DNA from: Phaeosaccion multiseriatum | Taxonomy: Eukaryota; Ochrophyta, other classes | NCBI GenBank assembly: GCA_965112735.1 | Contig: OZ218959.1 | Span: 1,426,001 to 1,490,000, forward strand | Length of the DNA stretch: 64,000 nucleotides | Direction of reading: 5' to 3' | Shown: positions 1 through 18,461 of the stretch, one piece after another | Position numbering within the stretch: the stretch's first letter is position 1 | Layout of the letters: the number at the start of each line of letters is the position of its first letter | Made by a program: the position numbers and the translations under genes | The notes under the pieces: model-generated | Databases searched by the model: none | Told to the model about the DNA's origin: nothing | The model's input: only the letters and a program-made list of their open reading frames with translations

Positions 1-146
1 ACAATACAACAACTCACTAACAACAACAGGAACTCGGAGCCCCGCACGTCTATAACACTTTCTACCCTCATGCCTTGACATGCCTCACTCCTTCGTTCAT
101 TGACTTACCTTCACCGCTCATTCATTGACTGACTTACCACCAACAG

Positions 147-1207
147 GAGCTGGTATGGCGACTCGGAGTCCTACACGTGTACAACCCCATCCGCCCCGAT
201 CGCTTCTATGACCTTGACCTCACCTCTTATGAAGACCGCACATGGTGCAAGATACTCATTCGGATGGCAGTGGAAGAGCCGGGGGAGAACTGGGACGGGG
301 AGGAATACTCTTGGTCACAGTGTCAGAAGCCTGTGCCCGGGTGGGACTTGCCTTTAAGTTGGACTACACCGGATCAGAAGCACAAGGTGAGGGGGGAGGG
401 AGGGAGGGAGGGAGGGAGGGAGGGAGGGAGGGAGGGAGGGAGGGAGGGAGGGAGGGATGGAGGGAGGGAGGGAGGGAGGGATGGAGGGAGGGAGGGAGGG
501 AGGGAGGGAGGGAGGGATGGAGGGAGGGATGGAGGGAGGGACGGAGAGAGGGAGAGAGGGAGGGAGGGAGGGAGGGAGGGAGGGAGGGAGGAAGGAAGGA
601 ATGAAGGAAGGAAGGAGTGGTGAAGGGGAGGGAGATGCACGGATCAATTGCTCACTTCCGTAGCTCAGCTCTGGGCCCCAGTCCCGATCTGTCCGTTCCG
701 CCCTTTCGCGAGGAAGCACCACATTTAGCGTCCTCTTGTCCACACCAAGCCATAGCTGACCTGCCACACACACCTCTCGCACACCTAACTGCCCACCTAC
801 CTCCCTCACTCCCTCCCTCCCTACCTTCGCGTGTACCTACCTACCTACCTACCTACCTACCTACCTACGTACCTCCCTCCCTACCTATCTACCTACCTAC
901 GTACCTCCCTCCCTCCCTCCCTACCTACCTACCTACGTACCTACCTACCCACCTACCTGTCTATCTACCCACATCCCTGTCCAACCCACCCACCCACCTA
1001 CTCACCCACCCACCCACCCACCTACTCACCCACCCACCCACCCACTGACGCCCTCGCGTCCCTCCCCCCCAGGGCGGCCCCCGTCGCTTCGGCAAGTTAA
1101 CCCTGCGCTACTCAAGTGACCCCCGGAGGGGCTGCAGGCCCAATATAGCACTCAGGGAGGAGCTTTGTGCGCTCGTGCTGGCGGGCTTTCCCATGCCGGA
1201 AACCTGA
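147..1207 (+). CDS. 3' end of a conserved protein with an NPxRPDxxYxLDL-type domain (partial)
   Basis: Two exons are visible: 147-386 (80 codons after the acceptor caacag) and 1073-1207 (44 codons plus TGA), joined in phase 0 by a 686 bp intron full of microsatellites. The first exon reads VYNPIRPDRFYDLDLTSYED, followed by a stretch with AVEEPGENW. The second ends in GRPNI-like CRPNIALREELCALVLAG. I recall similar NPxxPDGxYxLDL...EPGEN arrangements in uncharacterised protist proteins, often beside EF-hands, but I cannot name the family with confidence. Earlier exons lie outside the window, so the N-terminus is unknown. Function is not predicted. The exon calls rest on good splice sites and unbroken frame; the family hint is memory only. 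Confidence 0.6.
390..612 (+). repeat. (GGGA)n microsatellite in intron
   Basis: Nearly perfect GGGA tetranucleotide tract starting three bases inside the intron that follows the 147-386 exon, with occasional GATG and GGAA variants. The tract looks like an expansion of the 5' splice-site sequence gtgaggggg. Confidence 0.95.
790..1046 (+). repeat. (CCTA)n / (CCCA)n microsatellites in intron
   Basis: Mixed CTCC, CTAC and CACC tetranucleotide tracts filling the 3' half of the same intron, close to the acceptor at 1071-1072. Confidence 0.9.
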
Positions 1208-1639
1208 TGTGATGGAGGCATATAGGCATACGTAGGCATACGGAGGCATACAGAGGCATACAGAGGAGGGCTTGACGACATGGGGTAGATGGATATGTAC
1301 ACTGTACATGGAGTATTCCCGTGGTGAAGTGGTGAAGGGACGGAGTCGCGTAGGCGAGATGGAGAAGCAGATGGGAGTTGAGTGTGTTTCCAGCTTGCAG
1401 GTATGACTTGAGAGGAGGTTTTGGGTCTGAATTGATCCCAATCAGAACATTCGCATTCCACCGAGCAACTCGGCTGACTTGAGATGTCTAGCTAGGGCCT
1501 GTTGATGGCCTATGACTCAACCTCAACTTCACCTAGCTAGGGCCTGTTGATGGCCTATGGCTGAAGAGAGCGGTGCTGACAGACGAACATTAACATTAGA
1601 GGGATGAGATGGCGAGGGAAGGTGAGCACCACACCAGAT
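1208..1639. other. Intergenic region with a 27 bp direct repeat
   Basis: No gene is supported here. A perfect 27 bp direct repeat, beginning ctagctagggcctgttgatg, sits at 1488-1514 and 1533-1559. Short AGGCATAC repeats occur at 1217-1262. Confidence 0.6.
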
Positions 1640-1866
1640 TGCTTCGTCTGGACGTGTCTTCTGCGCCATGTATGGTATGGAGAACCGTAAGGCCCCCGAG
1701 GGGACCACCGCCAACATGGAGGACCGGCGCAGCTTCAAGGCCTGGATTGGCGACGTCAAGGACGGGCAGGTGGTGGACCATCCACTGGTGCCCCTTGCTT
1801 ACGACAAGGATGGGCTCATGACCACGACCAACATGTGACGAGCGAGGGCAGTTGTTGGGAAATCTG
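1640..1866 (+). pseudogene. Orphan copy of the last exon of the downstream dioxygenase gene
   Basis: From about 1711 to 1866 the sequence matches 6130-6282, the end of the dioxygenase gene at 2828-6255, with only a handful of substitutions. The match includes the stop codon (TGA 1836-1838) and about 28 bp of 3' flank. The copy encodes the same end, WIGDVKDGQVVDHPLVPLAY then DKDGLMTTTNM. Upstream (1640-1710) similarity decays quickly although the frame stays open (CAMYGMENRKAPEGTTANM against a related stretch in the parent). No other dioxygenase exon lies upstream, so this is best read as a partial duplication leaving a non-functional 3' fragment. It could also serve as an alternative terminal exon of an unseen transcript. 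Confidence 0.8.
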
Positions 1867-2827
<961 letters not shown>

Positions 2828-5465
2828 ATGACTCTCCGCATCACCCTCACTCTGTTCGCCCTGCTGCTCGTGGCAGTCCTCTCCGTCGCCACCGCAGTCC
2901 CTGCTGACACCATCGAGGATGCGAAGGGTGGCACACCGTAAGTTCACTGTCCTTGTTTGGACGCCGCAGATCCTTCCTTTCTTTAGCCCCTCTCTGTCGC
3001 GTCACCCGGCCAGGCCCGACCACATGCTCCGAGCTCCTCCTCGCGCACTCGCGCGCCAAGTTTCTTCCTCACGCTCTTCCTAACATGGCCTTACTGTTCT
3101 CTTCTGAGCTCGAACACTTTGGACTGTAACTTCCCATCCCGCCCGGAGACAGATCTAAGCAGGCAGCAGAAGAGACGAGCTGCATAGCAGAGCCAGCTGT
3201 CGCTGCTCCGGAGGTTTTGCAGCGACGAATGCGAGACCTTGAGGAGGACGCCCATAAGGAGAAGGTCGAAGACGGTGCTACTAGAGAGAAGCCGGCTGAG
3301 GGTGATGGAGAGGCCGACGACGAGGAGGAGAAGGAAGGAAACCCGTGGTCTCTTGTGAATGTGAGTGAACTCTCCTCCTCCCCCCCCCCGGTCTTTATTT
3401 TTGGGAAGTGACCCCAACACCCTCTGCTCTGAATCCTCAGGGCGATCAACTCCTCTGGGTCCTCGGGTGCAAGGACTTGAGTTCTTGTGGAGACGAGTGG
3501 TATCGCAACGGGGATAACAAAGACGGTAGGCCAGACATGCCCTGGCTGCGGAAGGAGACCAACATATCGCTGGAGACACAGCTGGAGTACTCACGCAACG
3601 GTGATCGAGAGAAGAGAAGAGAGCGAGCGGGGAAGGTATCTTGTAGTGATGAAGGGGCTGCGCGGTGATATTCGCTCCTCCTCACGCCTCGCTGTGTGTG
3701 CCGCTTGCCCACTCTCCCCTCTTGTGTATGGCGGTGTGTGTCAGGCCACACCATGACGCCAGGCCTATTCACGGCCGAGCAAATGGAGGTGATGCTCCCT
3801 GCCATCATCAAGTCCTGCATCAACTCAGAGGTTCGTCTCGTTGGCCGCCCACCCCAGCCACCCTCCATCTACCTCTATTTCCTCGTGCTGCACCGCTTCC
3901 CTCGCCCACTTCCCCCACCAACGCAGTGCTAACGCCTCGGCCTCCTGCCTCCTGCACCCTTCCTGCGTCCCTCGTCCTTGGCTGCTCCTCCTCCCTTCGC
4001 TAGGTCGAGGTGAAGCGCCACATGGTCGGGCAACAGATTGACAACCGCGCGGACGACTTTACCGAGCAGTACGCAGCGCTCGACGCGCTCAGCGAAGCGG
4101 ACGTCCTCCGGAAGTTCAAGGAGCTGCCTTTGAGCTCCAAGAAGTTCTACCAAGCGTGAGTAAAGGCCGGCACATGGACACTGTTTGCGGCCCGCACCTA
4201 CCCCGCTTCTCACGCGCGTCGCCGCCACCCTTCCTCCTCCTCCTCCTCCTTGTCCTCCTCCTCCTCCTCCTCCTCCTCCTCCTCCTCCTCCTCCTCCTCC
4301 TCCTCCTCCTCCTCCTCCTCCTCCTCCTCCTCCTCCTCCTCCTCCTCCTCCTCCTCCTCCTCCTCCTCCTCCTCCTCCTCCTCCTCCTCCTCCTCCTCCT
4401 CCTCCTCCTCCTCCTCCTCCTCCTCCTCCTCCTCCTCCTCCTCCTCCTCCTCCTCCTCCTCCTCCTCCTCCTCCTCCTCCTCCTCCTCCTCCTCCTCCTC
4501 CTCCTCCTCCTCCTCCTCCTCCTCCTCCTCCTCCTCCTCCTCCTCCTCCTCCTCCTCCTCCTCCTCCTCCTCCTCCTCCTCCTCCTCCTCCTCCTCCTCC
4601 TCCTCCTCCTCCTCCTCCTCCTCCTCCTCCTCCTCCTCCTCCTCCTCCTTCTCCTCTCCCTCCTCGTCCCACCCGTAGCCTTGCCCCCCCCCGACCCGTG
4701 ACGTTTTTGCTCTCTTCGCTCTTGAACCCATGCTCCCATGCTCCCACGCTCCCATTCCGACCCCCTCCCCCACCGCTGCGCAGTTTCAACATCTGGCGAC
4801 TGCCGGTGGACGACACCGACCCCCGCGTGGACAACTACGCCACCCGCCAGATCGTGCTCTCCAAACGCCTCGCCTCCACCGCTGCACACCTGCTCGGCTG
4901 TGACCGCGTGAGGGTTTATCAGGACAGCATCTTTGGCAAGCAGCCGGGCTTCGGCAAGACATGTGAGGGGAGGGCCGGACTGACGAGAGGCATGACGACC
5001 ACCAGCCACCGCTTACGCCGAGGCCGAGAAGCTCGGGGCCGCGAGTGCTGATTGAGGGCAGTGCTTGATGCAGTCCGAACAAAGCGGACGAGTCTGACCT
5101 CTTTGGCCTCTCCCCCCCCCCCCTGCCCGCCCCCCCCTGCCCGCCCCGCCCTGCCCTATCCCACGTACTTTCACACTTTCTCTTTCTCTCTCACACACAC
5201 ACACACGCACACACACACGCACACACATCCTCTCTCTCTCTTTCGCTGTGTGTGTATGTGCGTGCGTGTCTGCCCCCCTCTACCCCCAACCCCCTTGGGG
5301 GGGGGGGGGCTCCTCTCGTGGCCTCACATGACGTCACAGCGTGGCACGTGGACTTGAACATGGCCCCCATCGATGGTAAGGCCATACATACATTAATCAG
5401 CAAGAGGCTTCGCACATTTGCCTGTGACTCCCTACCAGCCTGTATCCCTCTATCTGTCAGCTCTC

Positions 5466-5500
<35 letters not shown>

Positions 5501-6255
5501 GGCACCTCTCCAACCAGATCCCCTCACCCCATCCCCTCGCCTCTGCCCTGCCAGGTAACGACTTCATCACGGCGTGGATCCCGCTGCACCCGATGGGATC
5601 CCTCGAGGAAGGGGCCTCCAGCCTCGTCTTCGCGAGTGGCAGCCACAGGGACTACGCCAGTCTATACTGGTATCTACGGGACAGCGCGCAGGTGGTCATG
5701 GCGTCGCTGTACAACGGCGAGCCCGCCTCCAACCGTTACGGATCGCCAAAGTCACACGGAGTCATGGCCCTCGGAGACGCCACGTGGCACTCGGGGTAAG
5801 AAGATGGAAGCAAAGACATGGATTTGAATGGCTGGTGCTGAATAGAAGGCGCGCGGGCGGGAGGGGCGAGCGACAGCAGGCGTTGGGGGAGACAGTTGTC
5901 AAAACCTCACTCACAGTCCTGCTGCTCTTCCTGCTGCCCTCCGCCGCTGCTCCTACTCTTCCTGCCTCATGTCCCTGCTACCCCTGCCACATGCACTGGC
6001 TGCCCCTCCATCACCGCCAGATGGACGGCGCACGTGGCCGTGGGCAACGAGAAGCGCCTGGCTCTGACCGTGTCTTACATTTGTCACGGAACGACGATGG
6101 AGACCCGCGACGACCTCGAGCGCACCACCAACATGGAGGACTGGCGCAGCTTCAAGGCCTGGATTGGCGACGTCAAGGACGGGCAGGTGGTGGACCATCC
6201 ACTGGTGCCTCTTGTTTACGACAAGGACGGGCTCATGACCACGACCAACATGTGA
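2828..6255 (+). CDS. Secreted phytanoyl-CoA dioxygenase (PhyH)-like protein
   Basis: Nine exons with compatible phases: 2828-2937, 3153-3360, 3441-3525, 3745-3830, 4004-4155, 4784-4962, 5340-5375, 5555-5795 and 6021-6255, giving 443 residues. The N-terminus (MTLRITLTLFALLLVAVLSV) is a signal peptide, followed by an acidic Glu/Lys-rich stretch. The catalytic part contains WHVDLNMAPID, matching the H-x-D iron ligands of Fe(II)/2-oxoglutarate oxygenases of the PhyH fold. It continues with FITAWIPLHPMGSLEEGASS and ends with HSGWTAHVAVGNEKRLALTV, fitting the distal His and the Arg that binds 2-oxoglutarate. The substrate is unknown; relatives hydroxylate lipids or other small molecules. A signal peptide is unusual for human PhyH (peroxisomal) but occurs in algal relatives. 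The start was chosen because it opens the signal peptide. Its last exon is duplicated at 1.7 kb. Confidence 0.85.
4231..4660 (+). repeat. (CTC)n microsatellite, about 400 bp, in dioxygenase intron 5
   Basis: An almost uninterrupted CTC trinucleotide tract, about 130 units, between the donor at 4156 and the acceptor at 4783. It is open in all three forward frames (poly-Leu, poly-Pro, poly-Ser), which creates long spurious ORFs. Confidence 0.97.
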
Positions 6256-6486
6256 CGAGCGAGGGCAGTTGTTGGGAAATCTGGTTATGATAATGACTCC
6301 CACCACAACGAAGCATTCTCCTCGCTTGTCATCAACAACGGACAACACTCAAGACTATATCGTACTCGCACACCTATTTCCTACTCGCACACAGCTACGA
6401 ATAGATTGCGGTTGGCTGCCGTGACTGCCTCCGACCTCTGCCTCCAAAATACTGCAGGACAAGCAAGCAACTTGCAGCCGCCGTCG

Positions 6487-6520
<34 letters not shown>

Positions 6521-6568
6521 CACACCCTACCACCGATGGTTCTCCCACCCGGGGGCGCTCAGAGGTGG
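6256..6568. other. Convergent intergenic spacer
   Basis: The 3' ends of the dioxygenase gene (+) and the Cys-rich protein gene (-) face each other here. A short (CA)n lies at 6490-6516. No other feature was seen. Confidence 0.6.
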
Positions 6569-13314
<6,746 letters not shown>

Positions 13315-13429
13315 CTAAGTACGTAGATGCTAATTCTATGCTAGATGCTATACTAGATCACTCTGACCCAGGGGGGGGGGAATGGTCGTCGGATCTACCA
13401 AAGAAGAAACCGTGATCGGGGGGTTTCGT
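13315..13429. other. Divergent intergenic region between the Cys-rich gene and the tandem array
   Basis: The start codon of the minus-strand gene (13314) and that of array copy 1 (13683, plus) are about 370 bp apart. The first repeat unit begins at 13430. No clear promoter element was recognised in this stretch. Confidence 0.5.
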
Positions 13430-13682
13430 GGCTGACTCCTGTAAGTCAATAAACGGCATTTCGTCAAGCGGCCGCCATTTTTGGGAAAAAAAAAATTAAC
13501 TTGGCACCGTAAAGCAGCCATCCGTAAAGCAGATACAGTGAGAGTATGGTGCTTTGGGAGAGGTGCTTCGTAAAGCAGTCCTACAGCGAGATTAACAGGG
13601 TAGCTACTCACAAACACCACACCCACTTCCAAAGCCCACACCACACACACACCACTCTGTTTGAAAGAGATAGGAGAGGAGA

Positions 13683-14609
13683 ATGTTGTTCGGAAGCAGC
13701 GCACAGAAGGAACAGTTGGAGGCGATTAAGGCCAAGATCGCTATCCTCGAGCAAGAGCTCGCCGAATCCCGTGTGGAAAGGGCCTCCCTGAAGCAGCAGG
13801 TCGAGACGAAGGCGACCAGCCAAGGAGGAGCTCGAGACCGGACTGGAGGAGGCTAGGAATGACGCGGCCAGGCTGGTGCACGCAGCCACAAGAACCTCCG
13901 TGGACAGGGAGAGGGAGACGGCGCTGAAGATGGAGAGCATGAATGCCGCTCATTCTGCCTTGAAGGACGACGTCCATGTGAAGAACCAGCAACTCTCGGC
14001 TCACCAGAAGGAAGGCCGGGGGGAGGTGCTCGCCCGTATGAAGGGTGTGGAGACCGACCTCGAGGAGACCAAGAAGACCGCGGAGGGAGCAGCAGATGAA
14101 ATCGCGGAGCTGAAGAAGGAGGCCGCCGCGCAGGGCGTGCAGATGGAAGACATGTCACGCAAAGTGCACCAGGTCAACGAGGCGCTCGTCGGAGTGGCGG
14201 CGGGGTCTGCTGCCCTCAGGACTGCTGCCCTCAGGAGGGAGAGGAAGAGGACGGCCGACCCAGACGTCGACCTGCTCACCACGGACAGCGACTCTGGCGG
14301 CTCCAGCTCCTCCTCCTCTTCCGCCTCCTCCTCCGCAAAGAGGGCAAAGAAGAGCAGTGACAAGAAGAGCAACGGCAAGAGCAAGGCCACCAGTCGGCCC
14401 ACCGGCCTCCCCGCCGGTACCTCCCCTTCAAGCACTGCGGCTGGGCGCCAGGACTGGTCTCCTCGCAACGCCGGCACCGCCACTGGCAGCAGGCCCCTGG
14501 CCCTCCCCCTACGGGATGGCAGCGCGTCGTCCTCGGACAGCGACTACTGCACCGCCCCCCCCACCACCGTCAAGAAGATCAAGGACATGGGGCTTGGGCA
14601 CCAGGCCAT

Positions 14610-14653
<44 letters not shown>

Positions 14654-15158
14654 GGGTCCGCCAAGGAGGGGGGGAGACCGCGGCGGCGGTGGTGGCTGCC
14701 CAAGGTCAGCGATTGATTGGTGGTGTTGACGCACACCGCTACTTGCACTGGCTCCTTCCTCACCACGCCAATACTGTTTACAGCGTGTGACACTGCTGGC
14801 TCTATGGCAGGCAGAAGCTAACTGAGCCTCTTCTCGACAAACCGCCTCCCTGCCCCGTGTTTTCCCTTCTTCCCTCTCTTTCTCAGGCCGCGCCCCCCCG
14901 CTGGCAGAGCCAAGGCCTTCCACTCCTCCCGGCTCGGAATCTCGCGCGACAACTCCTCCTCCCTCGAAGACTCCGAAGCTGTGCTCGGTGCCGGACTGCA
15001 CCAAGCAGAGGCAGTGCAATTACAGGTGCGCCGAGCACAGCCCGCGGTGCAGCAACGACGATTGTAACAACGCCATCCGCACCACAAAGCACGGCGGTCT
15101 GTGCAGGCCGTGTCTTGTGGAGTTCGAGAACAAGACTGTTGATCTTCTCGAGGAGTAG
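13683..15158 (+). pseudogene. Array copy 1 of the coiled-coil/Cys-His gene, frameshifted
   Basis: Exons 13683-14704 and 14887-15158 match the intact copies, but near 13813 the sequence gaccagccaagg replaces gaccaagg, a 4 bp insertion that shifts the frame after about 44 codons. The start also reads MLFGSS rather than MFFGSS, and there are several private substitutions, so this outermost copy is the most diverged. A downstream ATG at 13876 reopens the original frame, so an N-terminally shortened protein remains possible. Confidence 0.8.
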
Positions 15159-15910
15159 CTGGTTATATCAAGGGGCCTGCAGATAGGTAGACAAATCACT
15201 CCTGTGGTCTGTCTGTTCGAATGGCTCGCTCGCTCGGAGCAGAGGCGGTGCGAGGGTATGGGTAGTCTATGCGCCCGCCCTACCCCGCCCGGCCGCCCCG
15301 CCCGGCAAGTTGAGGGAGGAGGGGGAGGGCTAATGAATAATGCTTAACGGACGCCATGTGTGTGTAATCGTGGTCTGTGTGCTGCTTATCTCGAACGCAA
15401 TGAGCACAAGTCTAGTCTATGGTAGTGAGGCTGCTGAGCAACGGGAAGGGGGGGGGGGAGGGAGGAGAGGCGCGAGCCTTCCCCAATTACTCATCCTCCT
15501 CCAATTCCTGCGCTCTAGGATCGCACACCGCACTGCAGTCTCGTACATTTGTGGAGGAGGCCTTTTTCCAGGGAAGTATGACTATTTTCTCGGGTCAATC
15601 TCCTCCCTTCTCGCGTCGACGCAAAGCTGGACACCCATTGTTGACATAAATAGAGTACTTCGTAGTATAAGTAAATTCTTTTGGAAAGGTCTGCCACTGC
15701 CTCGCGAGAATACAAAGACGAAAAAAAAGATATTGTACATTGTACACGGAGGAGGGCTTGAGCGTTTCAGCTACCTACTTGTAGTGGCGGGACACGCGCA
15801 CACACACAGACTTTCAGTTTCATATGGCTGACTCCTGTAAGTCAATAAACCGCATTTCCGTCAACAGGGGCCGGGTTAGGGAACGTCAAGCACAAAAAAT
15901 AACTTGGCAC

Positions 15911-15981
15911 CGTAAAGCAGCCATCCGTAAAGCAGATACAGTGAGAGTATGGAGCTTTGGGAGAGGTGCTCCGTAAAGCAG
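15911..15981 (+). promoter_or_regulatory. Triple cgtaaagcag motif upstream of each array gene
   Basis: The 10-mer cgtaaagcag occurs three times (15911, 15926, 15972) 95-166 bp before the ATG of copy 2. The same three sites are present in every other unit, including diverged unit 1 (13508, 13523, 13569). Conservation in the most diverged unit makes a promoter or 5' UTR role plausible; it is not a motif I can name. Confidence 0.45.
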
Positions 15982-16076
15982 TCCTGCAGCGAGATTAACA
16001 AGGTACTCACAAACACCACACCCACTTCCAAAGCCCACACACACACCACTCTGTTTGAAAGAGATAGGAGAGGAGA

Positions 16077-16999
16077 ATGTTTTTCGGAAGCAGCGCACAG
16101 AAGGAACTGTTGGAGGCGATTAAGGCCAAGATCGCTATCCTCGAGCAAGAGCTCGCCGAATCCCGTGTGGAAAGGGCCTCCCTGAAGCAGCAGGTCGAGA
16201 CGAAGGCGACCAAGGAGGAGCTCGAGACCGGACTGGAGGAGGCTAGGAATGACGCGGCCAGGCTGGTGCACGCAGCCACAAGAACCTCCGTGGACAGGGA
16301 GAGGGAGACGGCGCTGAAGATGGAGAGCATGAATGCCGCTCATGGTGCCTTGAAGGACGACGTCCATGTGAAGAACCAGCAACTCTCGGCTCAGCAGAAG
16401 GAAGGCCGGGGGGAGGTGCTCGCCCGTATAAAGGGTGTGGAGACCGACCTCGAGGAGACCAAGAAGACCACGGAGGGAGCAGCAGATGAAATCGCGGAGC
16501 TGAAGAAGGAGGCCGCCGCGCAGGGCATGCAGATGCAAGACATGTCACGCAAAGTGCACCAGGTCAACGAGGCGCTCGTCGGAGTGGCGGCGGGGTCTGC
16601 TGCCCTCAGGACTGCTGCCCTCAGGAGGGAGAGGAAGAGGACGGCCGACCCAGACGTCGACCTGCTCACCACGGACAGCGACTCTGGCGGCTCCAGCTCC
16701 TCCTCCTCTTCCGCCTCCTCCTCCGCAAAGAGGGCAAAGAAGAGCAGTGACAAGAAGAGCAACGGCAAGAGCAAGGCCACCAGTCGGCCCACCGGCCTCC
16801 CCGCCGGTACCTCCCCTTCAAGCACTGCGGCTGGGCGCCAGGACTGGTCTCCTCGCAACGCCGGCACCGCCACTGGCAGCAGGCCCCTGGCCCTCCCCCT
16901 ACGGGATGGCAGCGCGTCGTCCTCGGACAGCGACTACTGCACCGCCCCCCCCACCACCGTCAAGAAGATCAAGGACATGGGGCTTGGGCACCAGGCCAT

Positions 17000-17043
<44 letters not shown>

Positions 17044-17548
17044 GGGTCCGCCAAGGAGGGGGGGAGACCGCGGCGGCGGTGGTGGCTGCCCAAGGTCAGC
17101 GATTGATTGGTGGTGTTGACGCACACCGCTACTTGCACTGGCTCCTTCCTCACCACGCCAATACTGTTTACAGCGTGTGACACTGCTGGCTCTATGGCAG
17201 GCAGAAGCTAACTGAGCCTCTTCTCGACAAACCGCCTCCCTGCCCCGTGTTTTCCCTTCTTCCCTCTCTTTCTCAGGCCGCGCCCCCCCGCTGGCAGAGC
17301 CAAGGCCTTCCACTCCTCCCGGCTCGGCATCTCGCGCGACAACTCCTCCTCCCTCGAAGACTCCGAAGCTGTGCTCGGTGCCGGACTGCACCAAGCAGAG
17401 GCAGTGCAATTACAGGTGCGCCGAGCACAGCCCGCGGTGCAGCAACGACGATTGCAACAACGCCATCCGCACCACAAAGCACGGCGGTCTGTGCAGGCCG
17501 TGTCTTGTGGAGTTCGAGAACAAGACTGTTGATCTTCTCGAGGAGTAG
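16077..17548 (+). CDS. Coiled-coil, Ser-rich protein with C-terminal Cys/His cluster (array copy 2)
   Basis: Two exons, 16077-17094 and 17277-17548, phase 1 junction (CAA G|GC), 429 residues. Residues 1-165 form a heptad-like, charged coiled coil (LLEAIKAKIAILEQELAESR). Then come basic stretches typical of nuclear localisation signals (RRERKRTADPD, AKRAKKSSDKKSNGKSK), an acidic/Ser tract (TTDSDSGGSSSSSSS) and a second Ser run encoded by AGC repeats. Exon 2 carries a Cys/His cluster at about residues 371-414 with spacing C-x4-C-x9-C-x2-H-x3-C-x4-C-x12-C-x2-C, likely binding zinc. The spacing resembles short C-x4-C..C-x2-H repeats seen in heterokont EsV-1-7 and WRKY19-like proteins, which is only a hint. 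If the 182 bp intron is retained, the frame ends after 28 further codons and the cluster is lost. A nuclear, possibly DNA-binding role is inferred. Confidence 0.8.
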
Positions 17549-18461
17549 CTGGTTATATCAAGGGGCCTGCAGATAGGTAGACAAATCACTCCTGTGGTCT
17601 GTCTGTTCGAATGGCTCGCTCGCTCGGAGCAGAGGCGGTGCGAGGGTATGGGTAGTCTATGCGCCCGCCCTACCCCGCCCGGCCGCCCCGCCCGGCAAGT
17701 TGAGGGAGGAGGGGGAGGGCTAATGAATAATGCTTAACGGACGCCATGTGTGTGTAATCGTGGTCTGTGTGCTGCTTATCTCGAACGCAATGAGCACAAG
17801 TCTAGTCTATGGTAGTGAGGCTGCTGAGCAACGGGAAGGGGGGAGGGAGGAGAGGCGCGAGCCTTCCCCAATTACTCATCCTCCTCCAATTCCTGCGCTC
17901 TAGGATCGCACACCGCACTGCAGTCTCGTACATTTGTGGAGGAGGCCTTTTTCCAGGGAAGTATGACTATTTTCTCGGGTCAATCTCCTCCCTTCTCGCG
18001 TCGACGCAAAGCTGGACACCCATTGTTGACATAAATAGAGTACTTCGTAGTATAAGTAAATTCTTTTGGAAAGGTCTGCCACTGCCTCGCGAGAATACAA
18101 AGACGAAAAAAAAGATATTGTACATTGTACACGGAGGAGGGCTTGAGCGTTTCAGCTACCTACTTGTAGTGGCGGGACACGCGCACACACACAGACTTTC
18201 AGTTTCATATGGCTGACTCCTGTAAGTCAATAAACCGCATTTCCGTCAACAGGGGCCGGGTTAGGGAACGTCAAGCACAAAAAATAACTTGGCACCGTAA
18301 AGCAGCCATCCGTAAAGCAGATACAGTGAGAGTATGGAGCTTTGGGAGAGGTGCTCCGTAAAGCAGTCCTGCAGCGAGATTAACAAGGTACTCACAAACA
18401 CCACACCCACTTCCAAAGCCCAAACACACACCACTCTGTTTGAAAGAGATAGGAGAGGAGA

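Noticed and set aside
3526-3636. Longer version of dioxygenase exon 3 ending at 3636
   Set aside because: Open in frame and with a donor (gtatct), but its phase does not fit the next exon; the donor at 3526 does.
4156-5009. Very long ORFs of poly-Gly, poly-Arg, poly-Glu, poly-Leu, poly-Pro and poly-Ser around 4.2-4.7 kb
   Set aside because: They are all readings of one CTC tract that lies in an intron of the dioxygenase gene.
15340-15831. Signal-peptide-like ORF (MLNGRHVCVIVVCVLL) repeated in the array spacers
   Set aside because: The frame depends on the length of a poly-G run and is broken in unit 3, so it is not maintained as a protein.
15876-16538. 220-codon minus-strand ORF inside each array gene
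   Set aside because: It is the antisense shadow of the coiled-coil exon, which has splice sites, codon structure and domain features on the plus strand.
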